NCBI RefSeq assembly: GCF_026723865.1
Contig: NZ_CP113529.1
Coordinates: 2,108,001-2,172,000 of the forward strand
Direction of reading: 5' to 3'
Source of the DNA: Mycobacterium sp. Aquia_216
Lineage (GTDB): Bacteria > Actinomycetota > Actinomycetes > Mycobacteriales > Mycobacteriaceae
DNA length: 64,000 nt
Within the stretch, counting starts at the first letter, position 1. Each line of letters starts with the position of its first letter. The position numbers were made by a program, and so were the translations under genes. The notes under the pieces were generated by a model. It saw only the letters and a list, made by a program, of their open reading frames with translations, searched no databases and was not told the DNA's origin. Of the stretch, positions 29,317 through 38,706 are shown piece by piece.

Positions 29317-30630
29317 TCAGGCCGGGGCGAAGCCGTAGACCTGACCGTCGCTGGTGGCGGCCACCACCCGGCGGTCGTTGCCGACCGCGGTACCGACCGG
29401 GTATCCGGTGGCCGCGGGAAGCGGGTAGCTGTTGATCGTGTGGCCGTTGCCCGGATCGAACACCAGCAGCGACATGCCGGAAGCATCGGGGCCGCCGACC
29501 ACCGCGTAGCCGACGCCGGCGCCGGCCAGGCTCGACGACGACAACGGGGTGACGTCGTCGCGGCGCCAGACCTGATCGCCGTGGTCGCCGGCGTCCTTGA
29601 AGGCCACCAGCCGGGTGTCCGGTCCGCCGCCGGACACGATCAGGCCCTGCGGGGTGACCGCGGGCGGCGTCTGGGCCAGGAATCCCAGCGGTGCCGACCA
29701 CTTCGGTTTCCCGTCGGCGGCGTCCAGTGCCCACAAACGTTGGTCGCGGCCGTTGACGTACACGGTCGATCCGTTGGCAGACAGCACCGGGCTGGCGATG
29801 ACGCCGGCGCCGACGGCGTCGCTGGTCCACTCCCGGGTCAGCAGGGGCGTCTGACCGCGATGGTATTTAAGCCCGACCAGTCCCGCCGCCGGGGTACTTG
29901 GCTGCCAGACGCCGAGCACCGCCGTGGCGCTGGCCGTCGAAAAGGCGGGGGCGGCCGCGACGGGGCAGCCCTGCAGTGCCGGGGCGCAATCAGCCAGGCC
30001 GCGCGTCGCGTCCGTCGGGTCGATCCCGTCCACCAGGTCCAGCGGAGAGCCGACGACCTCGCCGCGGTGTGCGTCGAAGACCAGCACCTGACCCAGGTGT
30101 GTGCTGACGAGCAGCTGACCACCCTCTAGAAACCTTGGGGTGGAAGGCATTCCGATCACCGGCTGGCGCCACCGCGTCCACTGGGTCACCGGGAAGGACA
30201 GAAAAGCTCCCGGCTGGCCGACATAAAGATTGTCGAAGCCGTCGAACAGCGGGCCGGCGAAGCCGCCTCCCTGGAACAGCCGCACGCACCAGCGTTGCCG
30301 GCCGTTGTCGTTGTTCTCCCATTCCATCAGCGAACATCCGGCCGGGGTTTGCGCGTTCACGGCGAGATAGTTGCTCGAGCTCAGTGCGGGTCCGGCGCCC
30401 AGGCTGCCCTTGACCGATCGGGTCCACTGCAGCGACAGCTTGGTGGCACCACCCGTCGTCGTGTAGCCGCTGTTGGCCGCGTCGCCGTACGGCGCCGACC
30501 AGCCCGGCGCGGGTGCGGCCTCCACCCACGAATCGGTGTTTCCGCAACCACCGAGGCCCACCGCGAGCACCGCCGCGAGCACTGCCGATGACGAACGCCG
30601 AAGCCCACTGACGAGGTGTCGGGCAAGCAC
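29317..30630 (-). CDS. PQQ-like beta-propeller lipoprotein (Rv3035-like)
   Basis: A 437-residue exported protein. The leader ends at a lipobox (VGLGGC), giving a lipid-anchored protein, and the mature part is an eight-bladed-type WD/PQQ-like propeller with repeated blades such as STVYVNGRDQRLWALDAADG and RVVAATSDGQVYGFAP. Such propellers usually act as scaffolds. The GTG at 30630 directly precedes the leader; frame to 30756 upstream is not leader-like. It lies among putative methylglucan genes, but a role there is only positional. Confidence 0.87.
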   Translation of the reverse strand: MLARHLVSGLRRSSSAVLAAVLAVGLGGCGNTDSWVEAAPAPGWSAPYGDAANSGYTTTGGATKLSLQWTRSVKGSLGAGPALSSSNYLAVNAQTPAGCSLMEWENNDNGRQRWCVRLFQGGGFAGPLFDGFDNLYVGQPGAFLSFPVTQWTRWRQPVIGMPSTPRFLEGGQLLVSTHLGQVLVFDAHRGEVVGSPLDLVDGIDPTDATRGLADCAPALQGCPVAAAPAFSTASATAVLGVWQPSTPAAGLVGLKYHRGQTPLLTREWTSDAVGAGVIASPVLSANGSTVYVNGRDQRLWALDAADGKPKWSAPLGFLAQTPPAVTPQGLIVSGGGPDTRLVAFKDAGDHGDQVWRRDDVTPLSSSSLAGAGVGYAVVGGPDASGMSLLVFDPGNGHTINSYPLPAATGYPVGTAVGNDRRVVAATSDGQVYGFAPA

Positions 30631-30745
30631 GTCGGTTTCCCAAAACCTTTCGCCGGGCGTCTGAAATGTGCGGTGATCGAGTACACGTGAGGGTAACCCG
30701 TGGCGGCTCGCGGGCCGCTGATTGCCTTGGCTAGGCTTTTTGGCC

Positions 30746-31483
30746 ATGACGTCCATGTGGGGTGCTCCGGTTCATCGCCGGTGGCGCGGATCGAACCTGC
30801 GGGACCCTCGGCAGGCCAAGTTCCTGACGCTGGCATCGCTGCGGTGGGTGCTGAAAAACCGCGCCTATACGCCGTGGTACCTGGTGCGGTACTGGCGGCT
30901 GCTGAAATTCAAGCTCGCCAACCCGCACATCATTACCCGCGGAATGGTGTTCATCGGCAAGGGCGTCGAGATCCATGCCACCCCCGAGCTGGCGCAGCTG
31001 GAGATCGGCCGCTGGGTGCACATCGGCGACAAGAACACGATCCGCGCGCACGAGGGCTCGCTGCGGTTCGGCGACAAGGTGGTGCTGGGCCGCGACAACG
31101 TGATCAACGCCTACCTGGACATCGAACTCGGCGACTCGGTGCTGATGGCCGACTGGTGTTACGTCTGCGATTTCGACCACCGGATGGACGACATCAACCT
31201 GCCGATCAAGGATCAGGGCATCGTCAAGTCGCCGGTGCGGATCGGCCCCGACACCTGGGTTGGGGTGAAGTGCACGGTGCTGCGGGGCACGTCGATCGGT
31301 CGGGGCTGTGTGCTCGGTTCCCATGCGGTGGTGCGCGGCGTCGTGCCCGATTATTCGATCGCGGTCGGTGCGCCGGCCAAGGTGGTCAAGAACCGGCAGT
31401 TGTCCTGGGAGAGCTCGGCCGCGCAACGGGCCGAACTGGCCGCCGCCCTCGCCGATATCGAACGTAAGAAAGCGGCCCACTGA
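30746..31483 (+). CDS. Left-handed beta-helix (hexapeptide) acyltransferase (Rv3034c-like)
   Basis: A 245-residue acyltransferase of the maltose/galactoside O-acetyltransferase group. Hexapeptide repeats run from about residue 75 to 215, ending in the typical IGRGCVLGSHAVVRGVVPDY with VGAPAKVVKNR. The catalytic histidine is expected in the CDFDHRMDD loop. The locus suggests it acylates a methylglucose lipopolysaccharide intermediate, which is a proposal rather than proof. The ATG at 30746 lies nine bases after a TAGGCT -10 hexamer (30732-30737), so the leader is very short or absent. Confidence 0.88.
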   Translation: MTSMWGAPVHRRWRGSNLRDPRQAKFLTLASLRWVLKNRAYTPWYLVRYWRLLKFKLANPHIITRGMVFIGKGVEIHATPELAQLEIGRWVHIGDKNTIRAHEGSLRFGDKVVLGRDNVINAYLDIELGDSVLMADWCYVCDFDHRMDDINLPIKDQGIVKSPVRIGPDTWVGVKCTVLRGTSIGRGCVLGSHAVVRGVVPDYSIAVGAPAKVVKNRQLSWESSAAQRAELAAALADIERKKAAH

Positions 31484-31674
31484 CGTCGCCGGGCCCGAAC
31501 GGTCCCAAGCCGAAGCGTCCCGGCTGGCATGTTCGGTCATCGGGCGTGTCGCGACGATCGTCCGGCTGGTTCGCCGACGCTCGCGCTGGCCGTGCTCTAT
31601 CGCGACGTCAGCCGTTGACGCAGCTGCTTGGTGTCGTGGGTTACCGTGCGGCGGTTGGCCATTGATTGCCGGTG

Positions 31675-32223
31675 CTAGGACGACGGCTGGTCGTCGACGA
31701 CGAAGTGATAGTCGACGGTGCCGGCATCGACGCCGGTGACGGACACATTCACCCCGTAGGTCTGGCCGCCGGTGACGAGCTTGCACCGCAGCGTCGCGCC
31801 CGCCACGCCCTTCAGGTTGTCGGGGCAGGTCACCGATTCGGGCTTGGTCCCCACCTGATGCGTGACGTTGTCGCTGATCGAGGTCGCGACCTGGTTCTTG
31901 TCGACCGTTTCCACCATGTCGAACTTGACGTCGCTGCCGTTGACACTGGTCACCGTCACATTGACGTGGTAGGTGGCGCCCTTGACCTTCATCGAGCAGT
32001 TCAGCTGCGCGCCGACTTTCGCCTCCAGGTCGCTTGGGCAGTCGACCGAATCGGGCTTGTTGCCCGCGGCATCGGTCAACTTCTGGGTGATCTGGCCGGC
32101 GACGTCGCTCTTCGCCACCGAATGCGACGACGACCCGATCGAACACGAACAGGCGCCGGCGCCGGCCATCAGCCCCGCGGCGGCACCGGAAACCAGCAAC
32201 GTCCGAACGATCGAGTGGGCCAT
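31675..32223 (-). CDS. Lipoprotein with two DUF4333 repeats (Rv3033-like)
   Basis: A 182-residue lipoprotein. The signal peptide ends in GAGAC (C25, with a further Cys two residues later). The mature part is an internal duplication of the DUF4333 domain: each copy has a C-x-(S/N)-L start (VDCPSDLEAKVGAQLNC and VTCPDNLKGVAGATLRC) with a likely disulfide, then a strand-rich VNVTVTSVNG-type end. Function is unknown. The ATG at 32223 has a GGGAGG ribosome site, and the length equals that recalled for Rv3033. Confidence 0.92.
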   Translation of the reverse strand: MAHSIVRTLLVSGAAAGLMAGAGACSCSIGSSSHSVAKSDVAGQITQKLTDAAGNKPDSVDCPSDLEAKVGAQLNCSMKVKGATYHVNVTVTSVNGSDVKFDMVETVDKNQVATSISDNVTHQVGTKPESVTCPDNLKGVAGATLRCKLVTGGQTYGVNVSVTGVDAGTVDYHFVVDDQPSS

Positions 32224-32359
32224 ATCGCCTCCCAGGCGCGACGTGAATCGGCTGATAATTACATGCCCGGGATCGTCGGGTAAGCGGTTCACGCAAAGAT
32301 CCTTTCGGCGAGCCGCAACCCCTCGGCGGCGGCCGGCGCCGGGCCCGGCCGCCGCCGAG

Positions 32360-33691
32360 TTAGGAACTGATGCCCTGATAGCGACGCAGCGCTTCGGCCC
32401 GCTCGGCGCCGTGGTCGACGATCGGTGTCGGATACCCTTGTGGCCGTTCACCTTTGCGTAGATGGACGTCGCCGGCCGCGCTCAGCTCGGGAACCCAGCG
32501 GCGGATGTAATCACCCGTGGGATCGAACTTCGCGCCCTGCGTGATCGGATTGAACACCCGGAAGTACGGCGCGGCGTCGGTACCGCACCCCGCGCACCAC
32601 TGCCAGCCGTGCTGGTTGTTGGCCATGTCGCCGTCGGTGAGTTGATCCAGAAACCATTGCGCACCCCATTGCCACGGCAGATGAAGGTCCTTGACGAGAA
32701 AGGATGCGACGATCATCCGCACCCGGTTGTGCATGAAGCCGGTCTCGCGGAGTTGACGCATGCCGGCATCGACGATCGGGAAGCCCGTTTGGCCGGCCTT
32801 CCATGCCTCGAAGCGACGTGTGGCGTCGGCACCCGAATCGGTCAAGATGCTGTCGAAGTCGCTGTTCCAGTTGTGCCACGCGCTGGCTGGCCAATAATGC
32901 AGCACCCCGGCGTAGAAGTCACGAAAAGCCAACTCCCGCAGGTAAGTTTGTGCCCCCGGCGTATGCAGGTTCATCGCCGCAAGCATGGTCCGGGGGTGGA
33001 TGGTGCCGAACTTCAAGTGTGCCGACATCCGGCTGGTGCCTCCGAGGTCCGGCCGGTCGCGGTCCTGCGCGTAGCGCTGCAGCCCGTCGTCGACGAATTC
33101 CTCCCATTGCGAAAGTGCCGCCTTCTCACCGGAATCCAGGCCAAGCTCGATGCCGGGGTCGGGGATCTCGCATTGTTTGATCACGCCGGCCGGGTCGAGC
33201 CAGCGCGCGGAATCGGCACTCGATTGCGCCGGCTTGCGCCATCCTTGCGCACGCCACTTCCGCAGAAACGGTGTGAATACCTTGTAGGGTTCGCCGTCGT
33301 CCTTGGTGACGCGGCCGGGTGAAACCAGATACGGCGATCCCGTCGCGACCAAGGGCACCGAACCCAGTGCCGCACGTACCTTTTCATCGCGCCGCCGTCC
33401 GAACGGCGCGAAATCCTGCGAGATGTGTACCGCCGTCGCGTCGATCTTCTCCGCGATGCGGGGGATCTGGTCTTCGGCGCGCCCGCGGGTCACCAACAAT
33501 CGGCCATCCAGGTTGTCGCGCAATTGGCGCAGCGTGTCACCCAAAAACTGAAGGCGACGCTGGCCCGACGACTTCTCCAGTCGCGGATCGACCACGAAGC
33601 AGGCGAGCACGTCCTGGCTTTGCGCCGCGGCGAGCAGCGCGGGATGATCCCGCAATCGCAGATCGCGGCGAAACCACAAGAGCGCAGGCAT
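32360..33691 (-). CDS. Deoxyribodipyrimidine photolyase
   Basis: A 443-residue class I cyclobutane-pyrimidine-dimer photolyase. The N-terminal antenna domain starts MPALLWFRRDLRLRDHPAL; the C-terminal FAD domain has RDFYAGVLHYWP, TGFPIVDAGMRQL, NRVRMIVASFLVKDL and the WQWCAGCGTDAAPYFRVFNP segment. It repairs UV dimers using blue light. It is the last gene of a four-gene minus-strand operon; its ATG overlaps the TspO stop by one base (TAATG). A photolyase gene next to tspO and a TIGR01777 gene is a recurring light-response arrangement in bacteria. Confidence 0.94.
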   Translation of the reverse strand: MPALLWFRRDLRLRDHPALLAAAQSQDVLACFVVDPRLEKSSGQRRLQFLGDTLRQLRDNLDGRLLVTRGRAEDQIPRIAEKIDATAVHISQDFAPFGRRRDEKVRAALGSVPLVATGSPYLVSPGRVTKDDGEPYKVFTPFLRKWRAQGWRKPAQSSADSARWLDPAGVIKQCEIPDPGIELGLDSGEKAALSQWEEFVDDGLQRYAQDRDRPDLGGTSRMSAHLKFGTIHPRTMLAAMNLHTPGAQTYLRELAFRDFYAGVLHYWPASAWHNWNSDFDSILTDSGADATRRFEAWKAGQTGFPIVDAGMRQLRETGFMHNRVRMIVASFLVKDLHLPWQWGAQWFLDQLTDGDMANNQHGWQWCAGCGTDAAPYFRVFNPITQGAKFDPTGDYIRRWVPELSAAGDVHLRKGERPQGYPTPIVDHGAERAEALRRYQGISS

Positions 33692-34179
33692 TATTGGACG
33701 ATTCGATTGAGGAGCCAGATATGGCTCGACAGGACGGTAGCGAAGGCACACCACAGCGGGTAGGGCGAGAGTGCCGCGGCGGCGCGTGGATCCGCCGCGG
33801 CGGCCCGGCGGGCAAGGTCGGCGCTGCTGACCGTGAGTGCGGCCGCGCCCAGCACGGATGCCCCGAGTCTGTGGAAGCGGAAGAACAGCCAACTCCATCC
33901 GGCGTTGAGGAGCAAATTGACGCTCAATGCCGCGGCATAGCCGCGTGCCCTATCGTGCTGCCCCGCCGCGCGGAACTTGTCGAGAGTGACCGCGGAGGTG
34001 GTTGCGATGTCCCCGTACAGGGCGGTCCAGACGATGGGGAAGGCGGCGCCGGGAGGCTGATACGCGGGTTTGCGCAGCCGCGAGTACCAGGCGGGCACAC
34101 GTCGTGGGCTGGCGATGCTTCCGGTGCCTGCGGCCGCGGCAACGGCCAGCGTCGTCGCGGCCAGCGTCGAGTTATTCAC
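33691..34179 (-). CDS. TspO/MBR family tryptophan-rich sensory protein
   Basis: A 162-residue membrane protein with five transmembrane helices. The family landmarks RLRKPAYQPPGAAFPIVWTA and the NLLLNAGWSWLFFRFHRLG segment are present, followed by PYPLWCAFATVLSSHIWLLN. TspO proteins bind porphyrins and respond to light, oxygen or stress. It overlaps the upstream MMPL stop (ATGA, four bases) and the photolyase start (TAATG), so translation is coupled across the operon. Confidence 0.93.
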   Translation of the reverse strand: MNNSTLAATTLAVAAAAGTGSIASPRRVPAWYSRLRKPAYQPPGAAFPIVWTALYGDIATTSAVTLDKFRAAGQHDRARGYAAALSVNLLLNAGWSWLFFRFHRLGASVLGAAALTVSSADLARRAAAADPRAAAALSPYPLWCAFATVLSSHIWLLNRIVQ

Positions 34180-36305
34180 AGCATGCTCCGTTCCTGATGT
34201 ACCGGATTATCCTGCAGATCAGCGGTTTTGGTGCTCATCGGATCGGTTGGCCACCAGATCCGATCGCCGATCAGGGCGAACAGTGCGGGGATGACGAGGG
34301 TGCGCACCACGAAGGTGTCGAGCAGGATCCCCAGGCCGACGATGATGCCGAGCTGGGCCATCACGACCAGTGGCAAAACCCCCAGCACGCAGAAGACCGC
34401 CGCCAAAACGATTCCTGCGCTGGTGATCACGCCACCGGTGGCCGAAACCGCGCGGATCATGCCGTCGCGGCCGCCGTAGCGGGCGGCTTCTTCGCGGGCG
34501 CGGGTGACCAGAAAGATGGTGTAGTCGACGCCGAGGGCGGCCAGGAACAGGAACGCGAACAGCGGTGTGCTGTTGTCCAGCGCCGGAAACCCGAAGGCGT
34601 GCATGCTCGCCGCGCCGCCGAGGCCGAGTGCGGCAAACGCGCCGAGGATCGTTGCGGTCAGCAGGATCGGCGGCGCGGCGACCGATCGCAGCAGTACATA
34701 CAGGACGACGAGAATGACGGCCAGGATCGCCGGGATCAGGATCGACCGGTCGTGCACGGCGGCGTCCCGGACGTCGAACGCCGCGGCGTCGGGTCCGCCG
34801 ACCAGCGCGCCAGGGGAGGCGGACATCGTCGAATATCGCAGCGCCGCAATGGTATTGAATGCACGGCTGGATGACGGTGCCGCGTCGGTCACCACCGACC
34901 ATTGGGTCAGCCCGGAGGTCGACCGACCCACTTCGGTCACCGACACCACGCCGACGGTGGCGGCGATCGCGGCCGTTACCCGCGAGGCCTGGGGCGTGGG
35001 GGCGATGACGAGCGTGGGGTTGGCCACGCCGGCCGGGAAGTGCGCGGCCACCTCGTCGTAGCCCGACGCCGAGTCCGCTCGCACCCGGAATTGTTCGGTC
35101 TGCGACAAGCCGATTCGGGTTTCCAGCAGGCCGCAGGCCAGCGCCGCCAGCACCGCGATCGAGACGACCGCGACCACGGCGGGGCGGCGGGCCACGCCTA
35201 CGGCGACCCGGTGCCAGGCTCCGGAGTCGAGGGTGGCGGCGCCGTCGGGCTGGGGGACCAGCGGCCAGAACAGTCGCCTGCCGCACAGCGCGAGCAGAGG
35301 CGGCAGCACCACCAGGACGAATACCGCCGCTACGACGAGTCCGCAGGCCGCCAGTGCTCCCAGGCTGCGGGTGCTGGGCGTCGATGCGTTGAGCAAAGTG
35401 AGCAACGCGAGCACCACGGTGGCATTGCTGGCGACGATGGCCGGTCCGGCCATCCGCACCGCGCGGCGCAACGCGTCGCGGTGGTTGGTGTGGCTCCGAA
35501 GTTCTTGCCGGTAGCGGGAAATCAGCAGTAGCGCATAATTGGTGCCCGCCCCGAACACCAGGACGCTGGTGATCCCGGAGGTCGCGCCGTCGAAGCTCAA
35601 CCCGGTCAACGCTGCCACCGCGGTACCCAGCGCCGCCGCGACCCGATCGGCGAGTCCGATCACCAGCAGCGGTGCCAGCCACAACACCGGCGAGCGGTAG
35701 GTGGCGATCAGCAACAGCGCCACCACGGATCCCGTCACCGCCAGCAACGTGATGTTGGCGTCGGTGAACGCGTTGGCGATATCGGCGCCGAACGCCGGGC
35801 CGCCGGTCACATGCACGCGCAGACCCGCGGGCAGGCCGGCGTCGGCGGCGGTGCGCAGCGCGGCAACGCCGTCATTCAGAACCATGCCGGACAAATCGGC
35901 CCGGATGGGCACCGTGCCGACAGCAGCCTTGCCGTCCGCCGACACCGTCGGCGCCTGCGGATTGGTCGTGCCGAAAGGCGCCACGACGGCCTGCATCCGG
36001 TCGCGGGCCGCCCGGGCCGCGGTCACGTCGGCGGAGTCCAGTGGCGCGCCGTCGGCGCGGGTCACCACCAGCAGCACCGGAACCTGATCACCCCCGGGAA
36101 ATTGGCGGGCCAAGGCGTCGGCCTTCGCGGAGTCGGAGTCGACGGGCACCGACAGTGGCGCCTGGCCGGCCGCCGCGTTTGGGCCGATCAACACCATGAA
36201 GCCGATACCCAGCAGGACCGCGGCCAAGCCGATCCGCCACGAACGCCGTCCCGTCACTGCGGCGGCCAGACCCTCCCACATCACGACAGCAACTTTTCCC
36301 CTCAT
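34176..36305 (-). CDS. MMPL-family RND transporter
   Basis: A 709-residue RND-type transporter of the actinobacterial MMPL family, shorter than the siderophore/drug MmpL proteins. Each half has a periplasmic loop followed by a helix bundle; conserved charged-helix motifs are GAGTNYALLLISRYRQEL in the first half and GVDYTIFLVTRAREEAARYG in the second. The first half has Asn where MmpL proteins usually have Asp. The cargo is unknown. It is the second gene of the operon, overlapping TIGR01777 upstream (TAATG) and tspO downstream. Confidence 0.92.
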   Translation of the reverse strand: MRGKVAVVMWEGLAAAVTGRRSWRIGLAAVLLGIGFMVLIGPNAAAGQAPLSVPVDSDSAKADALARQFPGGDQVPVLLVVTRADGAPLDSADVTAARAARDRMQAVVAPFGTTNPQAPTVSADGKAAVGTVPIRADLSGMVLNDGVAALRTAADAGLPAGLRVHVTGGPAFGADIANAFTDANITLLAVTGSVVALLLIATYRSPVLWLAPLLVIGLADRVAAALGTAVAALTGLSFDGATSGITSVLVFGAGTNYALLLISRYRQELRSHTNHRDALRRAVRMAGPAIVASNATVVLALLTLLNASTPSTRSLGALAACGLVVAAVFVLVVLPPLLALCGRRLFWPLVPQPDGAATLDSGAWHRVAVGVARRPAVVAVVSIAVLAALACGLLETRIGLSQTEQFRVRADSASGYDEVAAHFPAGVANPTLVIAPTPQASRVTAAIAATVGVVSVTEVGRSTSGLTQWSVVTDAAPSSSRAFNTIAALRYSTMSASPGALVGGPDAAAFDVRDAAVHDRSILIPAILAVILVVLYVLLRSVAAPPILLTATILGAFAALGLGGAASMHAFGFPALDNSTPLFAFLFLAALGVDYTIFLVTRAREEAARYGGRDGMIRAVSATGGVITSAGIVLAAVFCVLGVLPLVVMAQLGIIVGLGILLDTFVVRTLVIPALFALIGDRIWWPTDPMSTKTADLQDNPVHQERSML

Positions 36306-37663
36306 TACCGCGGGGCGCGCCCCAGCAGGTGACGCAAGGCCGCATCGAGGTCGGGCTGGCGAAACCGGTGCCCGGCCTGGCTGAGCCGCTGGGCCACGAC
36401 ACGCTGGCTCGCAAAGGCCAGTTCGCGGGCACCTTGCTCACCGAGCAATAGCCGGGGCCCCAGTGCCGGAACCGGCAACACCGCGGGCCGCCGCAGCACG
36501 TGGGCCAGCGTGCGAGTGTATTCGGTGTTGCGGACCGGTTGCGGGGCAACGGCATTCACCGGACCGGACAGGGTGCTATCCCAGAGCGCCCGGTGATAGA
36601 CGTCGACCAGATCGTCAATCCCGATCCAGGACAACCACTGTCGGCCGTCGCCGAGCCGGCCACCCACCCCGGCACTGAATAGCGGACGCATCAGCTTCAG
36701 CGTGCCGCCGCGGGGGGACTGCACGATGCCGGTGCGCACCTGCACCACCCGTCCGCCCGCCTGCGCGGCCGGTGCGCTCGCGTCTTCCCAGTCGGCGACC
36801 ACGTCGGCGAGAAACCCGTCGCCGCGCTCGCTTGACTCGGTGAGCTCCTCGTCGCCGCGGTCGTATCCGTAATAGCCGATCGCCGACGCCGATATCAGGA
36901 TCGAGGGCCGATCGGCAGTGCGGGCCACCAGTTCGGCGAGCCGGCGGGTGGGATCAATCCGGCTGTCACGCACCACCTTCCGGTGTCCGTCAGTGAACCG
37001 TCCGGCAATCGAGGCGCCGGCCAGATGAATGACCGCGTCGACCCCGGCCAGCAGATCCGAGTCGGGGTCGCCGGGGTTCCACTGGCGTTCGTCGCTGTTG
37101 CGTGCGGGATGGCGGACGAGTCCGATGACGCGATGTCCGCCGGTTCGCAAAAACGCGGACACCGCCGAACCGACCAGTCCCGACGAACCGGTGACCGCCA
37201 CGGTCAGCGGAGTCAGACCGTGCTGGGCCGCCAACTGGTGGGCGGCCAGATCGTCGGCCAACTGGCGGTGCCGATAGACGAACATCGGGCGCAATGCGGC
37301 GCCGGGCACCGGCGACTGGACGCGGTCGATCACCCGCGTTCGGTTGTCGCCGAGGTCCTCGAAGTCGTGCGTGTGTCGCCACCGTACGGCGATGCGGGCC
37401 GGCAGCGAGGCCGGCCCGTCACTGCCGATCGTGTCGACGAACTGCCGAGGTGGGTCGTAGCAGTCGGCCTGGTGTTCGGCCACCCAGCGCAGCCCGCCCG
37501 GCAGGGCGAGCTCGGCTCGCCCGTCCTTGAGCGACGACGCCTCGGCGACCAGCCGCAGCGGCGACCACGGCGGCGAGAGCCGCTCGAAGGCACCCGGTCG
37601 CGCGTACCAGGCGAACACATCGTCGCGCGGCGCGTCCACGACGCTCGAATATTCCAGTCCCAT
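36305..37663 (-). CDS. SRPBCC plus TIGR01777 epimerase fusion protein
   Basis: A 452-residue two-domain protein. Residues 1-150 are an SRPBCC hydrophobic-pocket domain (SSVVDAPRDDVFAWYARPGA). From about 153 comes a TIGR01777 NAD-dependent epimerase (AVTGSSGLVGSAVSAFL, with VDAVIHLAGASIAGRFT and SILISASAIGYYG), ending in a DUF1731-type tail. The substrate is unknown; relatives accompany photolyase genes in light-induced loci. The ATG at 37663 gives the natural SRPBCC start; the upstream open frame to 37846 overlaps the divergent gene. It is first in the operon with mmpL, tspO and photolyase. Confidence 0.91.
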   Translation of the reverse strand: MGLEYSSVVDAPRDDVFAWYARPGAFERLSPPWSPLRLVAEASSLKDGRAELALPGGLRWVAEHQADCYDPPRQFVDTIGSDGPASLPARIAVRWRHTHDFEDLGDNRTRVIDRVQSPVPGAALRPMFVYRHRQLADDLAAHQLAAQHGLTPLTVAVTGSSGLVGSAVSAFLRTGGHRVIGLVRHPARNSDERQWNPGDPDSDLLAGVDAVIHLAGASIAGRFTDGHRKVVRDSRIDPTRRLAELVARTADRPSILISASAIGYYGYDRGDEELTESSERGDGFLADVVADWEDASAPAAQAGGRVVQVRTGIVQSPRGGTLKLMRPLFSAGVGGRLGDGRQWLSWIGIDDLVDVYHRALWDSTLSGPVNAVAPQPVRNTEYTRTLAHVLRRPAVLPVPALGPRLLLGEQGARELAFASQRVVAQRLSQAGHRFRQPDLDAALRHLLGRAPR

Positions 37664-37728
37664 GGTCTTCAGAGATACCCAGCCACGACCAGAGCATGCC
37701 TGGCGCCGCGGCGGGTACCAGAGACTGC

Positions 37729-38703
37729 ATGAGTATTCACGCCGGACTGCGGTCCCTGCTCGACGCCGCCCTCGATCGGACCATCGTCGGAGGCTACAGC
37801 CGCATCGGCTATGAACTGCGTCGCTGGGGAAGGCCTGACGATCCACACCCGCACGCGCTGAAAGGGCGAACCGCGCTCGTCACCGGCGCGAACCGGGGCA
37901 TCGGCAAGGCGATCGCCACGGGCCTGGCGCAGTTGGGCGCGACCGTGCTGTTGACGGTCCGCGACGAGGCGAGCGGGGAGCAGGCTCGCAAGGAGATCGT
38001 CGACGCCAACCCCGAGGCCGACGTGCAGGTGGAGGTATGCGACATCTCCGACCTCTCGGCGGTCCGTGCCTTCGCGGCCGACTTGTCGGCCAGGGTGTGG
38101 GAATTGGACGTGCTGATCCACAACGCCGGGGTGTTGCCGCCCGAGCGGACCGAGACCGCCGACCGGCACGAGGTCACCCTGGCCACGCATGTGCTGGGTC
38201 CGGTGCTGTTGACCGAGCGCCTGCTTCCGGTCCTGCGTGGCGCCGAGGAGCCGCGGGTGATCCTGATGTCTTCGGGCGGGATGTACACCCAGTCGCTGCC
38301 CGCCGACGACCCCGAATATGTCGATGAGCCCTACCGCGGCGTCTCCGCCTACGCGCGCACCAAGCGCATGCAAGTGGCGCTGACCCCGATCCTGGCCCGT
38401 CATTGGGCGGACGACAACATCCGCGTCTACTCGATGCACCCCGGCTGGGCCGATACTCCCGGGGTGGCCGCGTCCCTTCCGGGTTTCCGGTCACTCACCG
38501 GCCCGCTGCTGCGCACTCCCGAACAGGGTGCCGACACCGCCATCTGGCTGGCCGCGACCGAACCGGCGCCACCCACCGGCGGCTTCTGGCATGATCGGCG
38601 GCCGCGCCCGGAACACTATCTGCCGTCGACCCGGCACGGCGAGGGCGAGCGGGACCGGCTCTGGCGGTACTGCGCCTATGCGGTCGGCATCGATGACGCC
38701 TGA
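37729..38703 (+). CDS. Short-chain dehydrogenase, divergent from the photolyase operon
   Basis: A 324-residue SDR. The cofactor motif is TGANRGIG, with HNAG in place of NNAG, catalytic MSSGGMY and YARTK (Tyr and Lys present). The 45-residue N-terminal extension and C-terminal tail place it with DHRS12-like oxidoreductases. The substrate is unknown. It is divergent from the TIGR01777 gene with 65 bases between them, so both may answer to one promoter region. It is absent at this place in M. tuberculosis as I recall it. Confidence 0.88.
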   Translation: MSIHAGLRSLLDAALDRTIVGGYSRIGYELRRWGRPDDPHPHALKGRTALVTGANRGIGKAIATGLAQLGATVLLTVRDEASGEQARKEIVDANPEADVQVEVCDISDLSAVRAFAADLSARVWELDVLIHNAGVLPPERTETADRHEVTLATHVLGPVLLTERLLPVLRGAEEPRVILMSSGGMYTQSLPADDPEYVDEPYRGVSAYARTKRMQVALTPILARHWADDNIRVYSMHPGWADTPGVAASLPGFRSLTGPLLRTPEQGADTAIWLAATEPAPPTGGFWHDRRPRPEHYLPSTRHGEGERDRLWRYCAYAVGIDDA

Positions 38704-38706
38704 GGC

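Noticed and set aside
34219..35682. 487-codon minus-strand frame inside the MMPL gene
   Set aside because: It is in a different frame from the clear MMPL protein and is Arg/Gly/His-rich without motifs.
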